Assembly (NCBI RefSeq): GCF_000970025.1
Contig: NZ_CP009528.1
Coordinates: 3,025,168 to 3,089,167, forward strand
Direction: 5' to 3'
Length of the DNA: 64,000 nucleotides
Source: Methanosarcina barkeri MS
Lineage (GTDB): Archaea; Halobacteriota; Methanosarcinia; Methanosarcinales; Methanosarcinaceae
Positions 49,592 to 59,379 of the stretch are shown here, piece by piece. The position numbers and the translations under genes are program-made. Under the pieces are notes generated by a model, which worked only from the letters and a program-made list of their open reading frames with translations, was not told the DNA's origin and searched no databases. Position 1 is the first letter of the stretch; every line of letters begins with the position of its first letter.

Positions 49592-50677
49592 TTAGATCAG
49601 ATGAAACGTCCTTTTCCACTGTTCAAACCGACGGCGGAACTTAATCTGATTCTTTCTGCCAACAGTCGATTTTCTGTACCATAAGGGCAGCAAAAACAGC
49701 ACAGAAAAGCAAGTGTAAAGCCCAATCTCTGCAAGAGCAGGGAAATAGGGATTTATTTCCGAAAGGGAAATTATCCAGAAGATAGGCAAAATGTAAGGAA
49801 CAGAGATGACCGTTGCGGGAGTTTCTTCCGGAACTGTTACTTGAGTCTCATTAGCCGGGGTAATCACTCCATACCAGAAATTAATTGCAATTCTTTGTTC
49901 ATAATCATCAGGGGTTAAAACATATACCTGAGACAGAGATTCCTGATTCTTTATTATTGTATTCTTCTCCAGAACTACATGCCCGTTTTCCCCAAGATTA
50001 TGCGCCACGACACCTGTAAAAATAAGCCCGCTTATAAGAATAAACGCTGCCAGCCTTTTTCTTTTAACTACATAAGAAGTTCTCCTAGCAATTTTTTTTT
50101 GTTCCTTTTCCACTTTTCGAGCTTTGGCTGGATTGCTGTACAGAAGCATAGTCCTTATTTCATCGAGAATTATCAGACCTGCAGGCAGTATGACTGTGAA
50201 GAGTAAAATATTTTTATTTTTCTTTACTGCATCGGGCAAGTACCCTGCAAAAGGAATAACGAATATCAACTTTCCCTTAATATTCGGTGCAGGTACCTTA
50301 AAGTCGTCCTGTGCGTTATTTGCATCTCCTTTAGTCTGGAATCTACGCTCTTTTCCTTCTTCTAAGGAAATAATCCGATGCGTTACTAGAGTATTTTCCT
50401 TTGTTACTACAGCACTGTCCTTTGTTGCTACAGTATTTTCCCTTCCAGGAGGATGAAAAGCTATTACATCACCGACCTTAAGCTCACTTGGATCAACTGA
50501 TTTCTCAATGATCATATCTCCAGGTAGCATCATCGGAGTCATACTCCCGCTCAACACTATAAGAGGCATCATTGAGCCTGTATAGAATGGAATTAAGGTC
50601 TTGACCAGAAAAATAGCAATAAGCAGAATAATTGTTGCCTGGAGAATATCTTTTTCCTTCATATTTTTCATTTCCAC
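49592..50677 (-). CDS. Signal peptidase with C-terminal extension
   Basis: A 361-residue S26B peptidase. N-terminal membrane helix, catalytic Ser in LSGSMTPMM (about residue 45), His in LVTHRII (about 100), Asp in TKGDANNAQDD (118-125). Beyond residue 190 it has a long extension with at least two further membrane segments and an extracytoplasmic loop that is absent from typical SipW. Just before the catalytic His there is a short heptad repeat (ENTVATK, DSAVVTK, ENTLVTH). The gene lies 41 bp downstream of the PKD gene, so it is probably its processing enzyme. Confidence 0.88.
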   Translation of the reverse strand: MEMKNMKEKDILQATIILLIAIFLVKTLIPFYTGSMMPLIVLSGSMTPMMLPGDMIIEKSVDPSELKVGDVIAFHPPGRENTVATKDSAVVTKENTLVTHRIISLEEGKERRFQTKGDANNAQDDFKVPAPNIKGKLIFVIPFAGYLPDAVKKNKNILLFTVILPAGLIILDEIRTMLLYSNPAKARKVEKEQKKIARRTSYVVKRKRLAAFILISGLIFTGVVAHNLGENGHVVLEKNTIIKNQESLSQVYVLTPDDYEQRIAINFWYGVITPANETQVTVPEETPATVISVPYILPIFWIISLSEINPYFPALAEIGLYTCFSVLFLLPLWYRKSTVGRKNQIKFRRRFEQWKRTFHLI

Positions 50678-50718
50678 TCTAGAATTTCGGTCCTCTTAAG
50701 TCTCTACAGAACGTTCAT

Positions 50719-52119
50719 TTATTCATTCACGGAAATATGGCCTGTTTTTGTACTCTGGCTATTCACATTAGCTGCAGTAAAGGTGACAATGTACTTTCCT
50801 GTTGCTGTGTAAGTATGCACAGGGTTCTGCTCAGTTGAAATAGCTCCGTCTCCAAAGTCCCAGTTCCATTCTTCTGCATTTTCCGAGAGATCGGTAAACT
50901 GTACTGTTAGGGGAGCAGTTCCAGAGGTAACATTACTGCTGAAGTTTGCTATCGGAAGAACGGGCTGAAGGGCAAATATTGTGGAAAATGTCGAATTTGT
51001 ACCATTCACGTTGCTTACTTCAAGCGTCGCTGTGTACTTTCCTGTTGCTGTGTAAGTATGCACAGGGTTCTGCTCAGTTGAAATAGCTCCGTCTCCAAAG
51101 TCCCAGTTCCATTCTTCTGCATTTTCCGAGAGATCGGTAAACTGTACTGTTAGGGGAGCAGTTCCAGAGGTAACATTACTGCTGAAGTTTGCTATCGGAA
51201 GAACGGGCTGAAGGGCAAATATTGTGGAAAATGTCGAATTTGTACCATTCACGTTGCTTACTTCAAGCGTCGCTGTGTACTCTCCTGTTGCTGTGTAAGT
51301 ATGCACAGGATTCTGCTCAGTTGAAATAGTTCCGTCTCCAAAGTCCCAATTCCATTCTTCTGCATTTTCCGAGAGATCGGTAAACTGTACTGTTAGGGGA
51401 ACATAACCTTCGGTGACGCTATTACTAAAAAAAGCTTTAGGAAGGATTCCTTCACCATTGTCAGAATCCCCGAATCCGCCATCACCGCCAGAGCCGGAAC
51501 CCACACCTGAAACTATGCTGCCTGTGCTGCCACTGGCTTCTTCTAGGGAAACGGTCCTATCTAAGTCAAATGTATTGGTCAGGTTGGCGGAACCAGTAAG
51601 ATTAGTATGATTAGTATTATTGGTAAGATTAGTATGATTATTGGTAAGATTAGTATGATTATTGGTAAGATTAGTATGATTATTGGTAAGATTAGTATGA
51701 TTATTGGTAAGATTAGTATGATTATTGGTAAGATTAGAATTACTAGCAAGGTTAATGCGATAAGTAGGGTTAAAGGTCTCGTTTGCTTTTATAGAGGAAT
51801 TATTCATCGGATTACCCGGTGCTTCTGCCAAACTTGCGCTATTCACAGGAGAATTGAGATTTTCCAAAGAATTTATGGTTACTCTTATTGGGTCGTCAGT
51901 AGTATTCTGGAGTTCACTACCGTTTATGGCCAGATCGAGATCAGGTACCCCAATCACACCAGGTAAATTATCCCAGAAGCCTGTATTGATCCTAGTATTT
52001 GCGTACTTAGTATCACTGAGAGAAGCAGATGTACCTGTAAAAGCTGGAAATTTATTGCATGTGAAGATAAGAGAGATAAACACCATTCCTAAAAGTAATG
52101 TTTTGAAAGATGTTCTCAT
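50719..52119 (-). CDS. PKD-repeat surface protein with sequon tract
   Basis: A 466-residue secreted protein. The leader ends FTGTSASLSDTKYANTRINT, a variant of the TasA-type start in this locus. A low-complexity tract (about residues 130-175) contains six or more NLTNNHT units, then a Gly/Ser/Asp linker. Three PKD domains fill about 230-466, each with WNWDFGDG. They are encoded by a 243-bp tandem repeat, the second and third units nearly identical. Probably a cell-surface adhesion or matrix protein. Confidence 0.85.
   Translation of the reverse strand: MRTSFKTLLLGMVFISLIFTCNKFPAFTGTSASLSDTKYANTRINTGFWDNLPGVIGVPDLDLAINGSELQNTTDDPIRVTINSLENLNSPVNSASLAEAPGNPMNNSSIKANETFNPTYRINLASNSNLTNNHTNLTNNHTNLTNNHTNLTNNHTNLTNNHTNLTNNTNHTNLTGSANLTNTFDLDRTVSLEEASGSTGSIVSGVGSGSGGDGGFGDSDNGEGILPKAFFSNSVTEGYVPLTVQFTDLSENAEEWNWDFGDGTISTEQNPVHTYTATGEYTATLEVSNVNGTNSTFSTIFALQPVLPIANFSSNVTSGTAPLTVQFTDLSENAEEWNWDFGDGAISTEQNPVHTYTATGKYTATLEVSNVNGTNSTFSTIFALQPVLPIANFSSNVTSGTAPLTVQFTDLSENAEEWNWDFGDGAISTEQNPVHTYTATGKYIVTFTAANVNSQSTKTGHISVNE
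51613..51735. repeat. 21-bp repeat encoding N-glycosylation sequons
   Basis: Five to six units of ATTATTGGTAAGATTAGTATG in the plus strand; in the reading strand each encodes NLTNNHT, with sequons N-L-T and N-H-T. Confidence 0.85.
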
Positions 52120-52440
52120 TTTTGATTACCACCTATATTATTTATTTAATACCCCATAACACAAATATGCCTGTAATATTCGTAAGAATCAGCGTCCTGA
52201 AATTTTGATTCCACATCACCGCATTGAAATTAAAAATTTTTCAAATATAGCCCTTTAAAGTTGTATGTCTACAGCCTGACTATTAATTTTGAAGTCAAAG
52301 ACGTTTAAAACCAAATATTTAAAGCCCAAATTTAACTGTGAAGTCTAATGCCATTATTTTTCTTCAAATGCGTAAATATTGAGATCTGAAATTAACTGCC
52401 AATGAATATATAGAGAAATTTTGAACATAAAGGAACATGC

Positions 52441-53016
52441 TCAGAGTTTTCGGACGTGGCGCATGTGAGCTATCGAAGATATTATGAAAAGACTGCTCAT
52501 AAAAAGCATCCACTGATTGCTTGTAACCAACTCAAAAAGTCCCAAATAAATTGTGACACTTCCGACTACAGCAAGAATGCTCAGGCCAACATAGAAATGG
52601 CTCCATGGAATATCCCCTTTCTTGACGGTTTCCATATAGATATCAAAATTACTGGCTGCAGGGAGTAGTTCTACAAAGTCATTTTCCCGGTCGTGGTTGA
52701 CAACCCCCAGGCTCTCCATCTTGGGTATGTGGGTCTGGAGAAGGGAGACATATATGCTTTTTCTGATAGTGCTTTTTGGATCGTCTTCGCCAGACTCTAG
52801 GCGAGCTATTTCCTCAGAAAGAAAACGTATGCTCTGATTTCCCTGTTTGTGAAGAATTTCCAGGACACATCTTCGTCTGTCGTTCTGGAGGATTCCAAAG
52901 ATATCACTTTTTGATAACTGTGCTTGATGGCTCTGGTTATCTGCTTCGATTTTCAGAGAATTATGTTCTGTTTTGACTTTATTAAGAACTTGCCTGATTA
53001 GATGGACATAACACAT
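52441..53016 (-). CDS. Membrane-anchored winged-helix regulator, copy 2
   Basis: A 191-residue duplicate of the protein at 46241-46780, near-identical from about residue 30 onward (same winged helix and two membrane segments). The N-termini differ: here MCYVHLIRQVLNKVKTEHNS, with a Cys and a basic patch. The matching DNA extends beyond the gene ends at both sides. Confidence 0.75.
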   Translation of the reverse strand: MCYVHLIRQVLNKVKTEHNSLKIEADNQSHQAQLSKSDIFGILQNDRRRCVLEILHKQGNQSIRFLSEEIARLESGEDDPKSTIRKSIYVSLLQTHIPKMESLGVVNHDRENDFVELLPAASNFDIYMETVKKGDIPWSHFYVGLSILAVVGSVTIYLGLFELVTSNQWMLFMSSLFIISSIAHMRHVRKL

Positions 53017-53914
53017 ATTGTATTCCTCTGAAGCATAAGTTAAATCATGGCATCGCTCTCCAGAATCATGATCAACACCTTATTCTGAATTAACTGGATA
53101 TAATAATTGCATAATAACAATCATTTTTTGACAGTTGTATGTTAATCACCATTAATTCAAAAAAGCTAGAATTCAAGAGTTTTGATCAAAAAGAAACAAT
53201 AATAAATTCCGTCAACGTTTAAAGTCCAAAGCTTCTAATTTTTGATTTCAACCTTATGAACTCTAGTAAATAATTAATGATGATTTCGTATACAAATTAT
53301 AATATTCTCTTCAAATTTAAGGGAGAATTTTCTCGTTCTAGATGTATTCAATGATTTTGTTATACACTTTCAAACTTTAACGAATTGCTTGAGAATGCTT
53401 TTAAAACTTGGTTAAATTCTTAAATTTCCAATAAATATGCGAAATTTACTTTTTCCCACATGATTTGAAGAAGATTCAAATTACGAGAATTTATTCTATA
53501 ATGAAATTTAACTTCACAACTATTTAACGTTATAAATATTCAAATTATAACTATTCGACGTCATAATTATACAACTTTAGAACTACTGCACATTGCAACT
53601 ACCTAACATTGTGATTATTTAACTAGATACTATAAAAAAATATCGAAATAAACATATACGAGTTATTGGCAAAGATAAAGACCAATCATTGTTGTTAACG
53701 TTTAAAGATTAAAGTTTGCATAGCATTTTTAAAGCTAGAGATAAAATATTCCAATCGGCTAAATATACAATAGATTTGTCGTAAAGTTGTAAAGTTTAAT
53801 ATTTGAGAAGTGGTGTAGTTGAGAAGTGGTGTAGTTGAGAAGTGGTGTAGTTGAGAAGTGGGATAGCTATGAAGTCAAATATGCCTTTTAAGTATATTTT
53901 TAAACTTGGTTATA

Positions 53915-54103
53915 CATTGGTCATCGGTTAGGGAATTTTCTTGCCTGAAAATATCGATTCTGTATTAGAATCCAACCTTAAATTTTGGCCTCTTTATATG
54001 AAATCGATACTTTGTTCCAGCTCATAATTTATTAAAATATTTGGAAAATATTGAGGAAATTGAGGCAATTTATCACGATTTCTCACTTAATCGAAGACGC
54101 ATG
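53915..54103 (+). mobile_element. MITE copy 2, 189 bp
   Basis: Homologous over its length to 12261-12450. Ends ATTGGTCATCGGTTA (53916-53930) and, inverted, ATGCGTCTTCGATTA. Flanked by CTTGGTTATA (53905-53914) and CTTGGTCATA (54104-54113), a 10-bp duplication with one change. Confidence 0.8.
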
Positions 54104-54458
54104 CTTGGTCATATTTGTTGTATCCTGAAATGAGTTCGCAGACTCAAAGCCATTTGGAAGTCAAATACATAATACAACAGCAAGCAACGCAAAATGTTAA
54201 ACGTTTAGTAAATTCCAACTCTATTTTTATATTGTGGAATGGTTACGTAAAATGAAACAAATTCGAAGATAGAGTATAATAGTAGGCTACATATATGAGA
54301 TATGTAGCTGCAATAAAAAAATTAAAAAAACGAAATGATTTTGGAATAAAAACCGTGCTTTCCGTGTTTTTCATAGTTGTAATATCCAAATTGAATCACT
54401 CCTCGCTCGGATGCGTTTTTAGTATTACAGAATTCCATGTGACTTGAAAATAATATTT

Positions 54459-54588
54459 GAGTTCATCCCAAAACTTGAAATTTGCTTCTTAGACTGTGTA
54501 TTTTGAATAATCAATCAATCTTATGATCATAAAAATAATTCTGAGAATTCCCAATGATTAAGAGTAAAGTGGCTTTTGGGATAGACTC
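54459..54588. mobile_element. TIR element family 2, copy B (130 bp)
   Basis: Bounded by GAGTTCATCCCAAAA and, inverted, GAGTCTATCCCAAAA. Same length as the copy at 23962 and clearly homologous. Confidence 0.6.
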
Positions 54589-55489
54589 TTTACGTAATAA
54601 GCTGTAATTATTTTCTTATTATGTATTTATTTGAGAATCAATACATTAGATTTTGGAACGCAGTCTAATCGGTCTTAAAATGAAATCTGATTTTAAAATT
54701 GGAAAGGGGTTGAGAAGCGATTTCTTTGTGAAAATTTAACTGGAGTTTAAGATTTTACTGTATACACATCGAACAACAAATATAATATGAAATGTAACGA
54801 AAATTAGTCTGTTGGATAACAATTCGAAACATTTTAATATAAAACCATAGGATATAAACATAAAACAGCGAATAAAAATTATAATAAAATAAAAATTATA
54901 ATAAGATAAAAAGAGACGTTAGAATAAAAAGTGGAATATTGGATAGCAAATCAAACTGTTTTATTATTGTATATAAAAAGCATAAGGAAATACATTTTGA
55001 ATGAAATTAGATGGTTAATAATAAGATTTAAAGAATTAAACACAAGTAAAGGCAGTAGTGTATTGATTTTTCTGTAAAATTACAAATCTTAAGAGATCTC
55101 TGGGAAGAAAATACAGCTTCAGAAAAATTTACAATTACAGTCAGGAAAAATTTGGTATTGAATCCACAGCAAATTCGCAGTATTTTCTAAATAAATATAC
55201 GTAACTAGTTCCATCAAAATCATTTGTTAAAAATTGAAAGAAAATATTTGGCGAACAAATCAAATTGCGTGCGGACACTCCACCCTAAACAGGCGGTCTG
55301 ACAATCATTGTTAGTAATAAAAAGTAATATAAAAAGCAAATAAAGCCTTTAAATTAAAAAAAGAATTCTTTTATTACTGAAAATAATTGTCAGATAGCTT
55401 ATGGAGGACAGGGTGTTCGTGACCCTCTGCGCTCCCGATGTGAGAAAAAATGTAATTAATTTATAATTTACACAAAGCGAAGTTAAATT

Positions 55490-55570
55490 ATGAACAAGAG
55501 AACAGTGTTAATAATATTATATATGCTTTTTATAGTACTCATAATGCTATCATTATTTAAGTTTATGTAA
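55490..55570 (+). CDS. Possible 26-residue membrane peptide
   Basis: ATG 55490 to TAA encodes MNKRTVLIILYMLFIVLIML plus six residues, a basic N-terminus and one strong membrane helix. No ribosome site or homologue is known to me; the AT-rich context can yield such frames by chance. Confidence 0.2.
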   Translation: MNKRTVLIILYMLFIVLIMLSLFKFM

Positions 55571-55904
55571 AAACTCAAAACTTTTCATAACTATTTAGCT
55601 TATTAAACTAATATTAATAGCCACTTCTACTAAAAAAGGAGAAGAGAAGAGCTCCATAGCAAGTTATCTGAACTGGACTTTCAGAGTTTCTTACATTGTA
55701 TAAGAAGCTTTGCACATCGGCATTACTGCTAATGCACATTCTGATAGGGTTATCCCAAATGGAAAGGATAGTAGTAAAGTAATTCTGGCATAACTTCTTG
55801 TCGCATGACATAAAAGTGCTTTCAAATATTCTTTTCCGAAACATGATAATAGAGCTCTTTTTTCAGAATTGGTCCCTGTCTAGTGTATACTTACCAAAGC
55901 AAGA

Positions 55905-55970
55905 AGCCATGTCAGAGGTGTCAGGTTCAGAGCCTGGTCTCGTAGGAATCGCACATTTCTTCGCACTAAT
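55905..55970 (+). repeat. tRNA-Leu remnant 3
   Basis: Corresponds to the D-arm, anticodon arm and 3' end of tRNA-Leu, with the anticodon stem CAGG/CCTG and loop TTCAGAG kept. A stretch of the variable and T arm is missing, and the acceptor reads TTCTTCGCACTAA. Directly followed by the 3' end of the histidine kinase gene. Confidence 0.75.
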
Positions 55971-55982
55971 TTTTCATTTATT

Positions 55983-58385
55983 TTATTGTGATTTTAGACC
56001 AGTTTGAGCCAGATTCCCTCTTTCTGTTACTGTAAATCTCATAATGAATTCTGTGCCATTGTTCCTTTTCAAGTCAAAATCCCCATCTAATTGGTCTACA
56101 AGAGAAGTTATAAGCTGAAATCCCAGACTATCAAGCTCTTCAATTTCAAGATTTTCAGGAATACCTATACCGTCATCTGAAACGGTTAGAATGAAATTAG
56201 TGCTCTTCTGGCCTTTGTTTATGTCTTTTATATACTCTTCGTTTTCCTCTCTATTAAGTTTAATTTGGATTTCTCCATCATCTCTATCAGGAAATGCATG
56301 CTTGAGGGAATTAGAAACAAGTTCATTGACAATTATTCCTAATGGGACTGCAGTATCCATATCAAACAACACGTTTTCTTCCAGATTCATGCTTAAGGTG
56401 ATATTGGTGTTACCAAGCCTGTATGTTAATAAGAGATTCTCAGCAAGTTCCTGAATGTAAGGGGAAAAGTTTAGCGTCTCGAATCCTTCGCCTCTATACA
56501 GTTCCTCATGTATCAAAGCCATAGATATTATTCTATCCTGACTTTCTCTGAAGGCTTCCAGAACTTCTGAATCCTTAATATTCTCTTTATTTTTAAACTG
56601 TTCAGCCTGAAGATCCAGCAGAGAGGAAATTACCTGAAGGTTATTCTTTATTCTATGATGGATTTCCTTTTTCCGAGCAGTCTCAATATTTGCAAGAGCT
56701 TCTTCAGCTTCTTTTCTTTTGGTGATGTCAATATCCATCTCAAGGATCAGGGGAGAACCGTCAACGTCTGTAAATGGAAGGTCATAAGCATCAAAAATAC
56801 CACCATCTGGTAAGGTAACCTGCCAATGATAGGGTTGGCCGGTTTCAAGTACCTTATATGCTTTACAGAACTCACAGGGTTCGGTACACCCAAAACAATA
56901 CTCAAAACAGTGTTGATCGCCTAACTCGCCAAACTGCTCACGGAAACAGCGGTTTGCGAAGGCGATGTAATGGTCAGGTGTTAATAGAGCAACCATTACC
57001 GGCAACGCCTCCAGTACATCAAAAAACCGCTTCCGTTCAGTATCGACAGCTTCGGTAACCTTACGGCGTGATTCGCTCTCGCACAGCACCTCCTCAGCCT
57101 GCTTTAGCTTGGTAATGTCAGTCAGTACACCGTCCCAGATCGTTCGGCCGTCGGGCAGCCTGCGAGGACGAGAGTGCAACCGTATCCATTTAACCTGTTC
57201 TTCGGGAAGCTGAAGAGGTAATTCCATATCAAAATCTGACAATTCACGGGCACTTCGTATCTCGGCTTCGACGAGCCGTTCTAAGTACGTCTGCGGAACT
57301 TGCCTGTACAGCATTTCTGGATCACGAAGAACATCGGATATGCTGATGCCGAACAACCGCTCGATACCTGCGCTGAAATATAAGAAATTGGTACTGTTAT
57401 CGGGCTCAAGGACATACTGATATACCGCGCTGTTTGGCAGGTTGTTGCTCAGGAGACGCAGCCGCTTCTCACTCTCTTGCAATGCATCAACCACAGCATC
57501 ACGCTCAGCCAGCGATTGAGACAGCCTGGTATTGCTGTAGCCTAGCTGCGAAACCATATTGGCAAATGTTGTAAGAAAAGACATGCATGTGTCCACAGCT
57601 GCAGGGTCCAACCTCGGAACTTTCTTAAGAGCTGCTATGTACTCCTGTTCATTGAAGCTATATTTCCTGGCCTGGACTCGGAAAAATTCATAGTCTATAG
57701 GCTCACCCTCAAATAAGAACTGACCTGAAAAGGCGTAGCCAACGTGCCGGTCTCCCACAATAATGGGAGTCACTATATTCCACATGTTGTTTTTGCATTT
57801 ATTCAGCTTAAATTCTCTCGAGAGAACACCTGATGATAGCTTTATGTAGTTTTCCATGCAGTGTTTGCAGGCTTCGGGATGAACCCTGTGGAATTTCGTG
57901 CAGATGTCCTGCCATCCAACACTTGACAGAATATTGCCTTTGAGATCAAACAGGGCTATTGGAATGCTAACAAGCTTATAGAAATCCTCCATCAGGGACT
58001 GGACAGCCTGGACATCAATAATACTGGCAAGTTCCAGATTTTTCATCTCTAGATCTTCACTTTCCTGAGGTTTTCCCTCAAGCTTTTTACTCTCACTTAT
58101 GTCAAATCCATAAATGTTTACGCATTCTTCTTCAGGCAAGGGATGAAAAACGATAAAGTATACTCTTTTCCCCACTTTAATTTTTATTTTTTCAATACCT
58201 TTCTGGGAAATTGCCTTTTGAACAAAAATATTAATATGTGGAGGCAATTTTTCTCTAACTCCCACGCCCCACTCATGCAATAAAGGCTTTCCTGCATCAT
58301 TAGAGTAAAGAACTGTACCATCCTTTGCCACACTGATCACAGGATTCGGGTTTATTGCCTCAGATTGCACCATTTTAGCTGTCAT
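55983..58385 (-). CDS. Histidine kinase with PocR and PAS sensors
   Basis: An 800-residue cytoplasmic sensor kinase. Roughly: PAS-like 8-95, a PocR-type ligand domain 110-290 (CKHCMENY, MWNIVTPI, YAFSGQF), PAS 305-430 and PAS 450-560 with several Cys (CFGCTEPCEFC). Then HisKA_2 around 580-660 with the phospho-acceptor in EIHHRIKNNLQ and HATPase to the end (DGIGIPENL). No membrane segment is present. No response regulator lies nearby. Its C-terminal codons recur as a scrap at 30415-30471. Confidence 0.92.
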   Translation of the reverse strand: MTAKMVQSEAINPNPVISVAKDGTVLYSNDAGKPLLHEWGVGVREKLPPHINIFVQKAISQKGIEKIKIKVGKRVYFIVFHPLPEEECVNIYGFDISESKKLEGKPQESEDLEMKNLELASIIDVQAVQSLMEDFYKLVSIPIALFDLKGNILSSVGWQDICTKFHRVHPEACKHCMENYIKLSSGVLSREFKLNKCKNNMWNIVTPIIVGDRHVGYAFSGQFLFEGEPIDYEFFRVQARKYSFNEQEYIAALKKVPRLDPAAVDTCMSFLTTFANMVSQLGYSNTRLSQSLAERDAVVDALQESEKRLRLLSNNLPNSAVYQYVLEPDNSTNFLYFSAGIERLFGISISDVLRDPEMLYRQVPQTYLERLVEAEIRSARELSDFDMELPLQLPEEQVKWIRLHSRPRRLPDGRTIWDGVLTDITKLKQAEEVLCESESRRKVTEAVDTERKRFFDVLEALPVMVALLTPDHYIAFANRCFREQFGELGDQHCFEYCFGCTEPCEFCKAYKVLETGQPYHWQVTLPDGGIFDAYDLPFTDVDGSPLILEMDIDITKRKEAEEALANIETARKKEIHHRIKNNLQVISSLLDLQAEQFKNKENIKDSEVLEAFRESQDRIISMALIHEELYRGEGFETLNFSPYIQELAENLLLTYRLGNTNITLSMNLEENVLFDMDTAVPLGIIVNELVSNSLKHAFPDRDDGEIQIKLNREENEEYIKDINKGQKSTNFILTVSDDGIGIPENLEIEELDSLGFQLITSLVDQLDGDFDLKRNNGTEFIMRFTVTERGNLAQTGLKSQ

Positions 58386-59379
58386 TATTCCCCTGATCTC
58401 CCTCTTTTACGCAATAAAATGCCTAATTTTAATGATAATGGAATAAATCAGTATATTAATTTTCATATTAATACAATTTTACTTATTATGTAATGAAGCA
58501 TCATTTGCACTCACTTTATTTGTTAACATAAAGGTGTCTATTACAGTGCCTGTTCACATCGCTTTATTATCTAATTTGACCTTATTTCTTTTACGTTGCT
58601 GAGATATATTATGGCTTTAATATAATATATTAAATTCATAAAATATGCCGTTGACATTATCAAAGAACTTATTATTGATAAAATAACAATTAAGTTTGGA
58701 AGTAAAAAGGCAGAGTGATCTATAACTAAATAAAAGCCTTTAGATAAAGAACTTTTGTCAGAATGGAGTACTGTCATATATACTTCGTGATTTATTAATT
58801 ATCGGCGTAAGGTAGGGATTTCTTATTCCTGTCCTTGCAATACTCAGTTTTTCCAGTTTATGTAGTTTCAGCAGTATTCTTTTACTTCTGTTCTTTTACC
58901 TGAGATAAAACACTCTTTAATAAACTTTACTTGTTGATAGCAAACAGTACCAGTAGTTTGAATCGCGACTTTCGCACTAATGTCCTTGAAGCTACTGTTC
59001 TTTGATTTCAAATATTATTCCAGGTTTTCTCCTTCCTCATTAAACTTTCATATTTATAAAATATTTTAGCTTTTTACAGTAGAATACTTCTTTTAAATAC
59101 AAGTAACTGAGAGCACTTTTTACTTTATAAACAGCATAGAAAAAGTTATATCAGTTAAAAAATAGTAATATGGTGGGGTTATGGAAAAATGCATACTTCT
59201 TTAAAATAGATAGTAAAGTTAGATAGAGCTTTCCGAAAAATCAACAACGGCGTATTGTAAAATTATAACAGGTCTCTAAAATTGAGTGTCCATCTTTTTT
59301 GATATGCCAACTGTGAAAGTTATTGATCACAACCGCTTCGGATAGTCTCTAAATTAAACAGGTTTGTGTGTGATTTTTG
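58386..59379. other. Gene-free spacer with tRNA-Leu remnant 4
   Basis: GAATCGCGACTTTCGCACTA at 58960-58979 resembles the T-arm/acceptor end of tRNA-Leu with a few changes. The rest is AT-rich; a 68-residue hydrophobic frame at 58571-58777 lacks support. Confidence 0.5.

Larger units (their letters stand above)
53017..55904. other. Long AT-rich region made of repeats and element relics
   Basis: Nearly 2.9 kb with no gene of clear family. It holds a 16-bp minisatellite GAGAAGTGGTGTAGTT (53804-53862), MITE copy 2, TIR element copy B, and a CCGTGCTTTCCGTG hairpin-arm scrap near 54355. An inverted CCACCCTAAACAGG near 55275 and a 26-codon hydrophobic frame (55490-55570) also occur. The pattern is of a dumping ground for mobile DNA next to a tRNA remnant. 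Confidence 0.6.

Noticed and set aside
58571-58777. 68-residue hydrophobic frame upstream of the histidine kinase
   Set aside because: AT-rich DNA easily gives such Ile/Leu-rich frames; no ribosome site.
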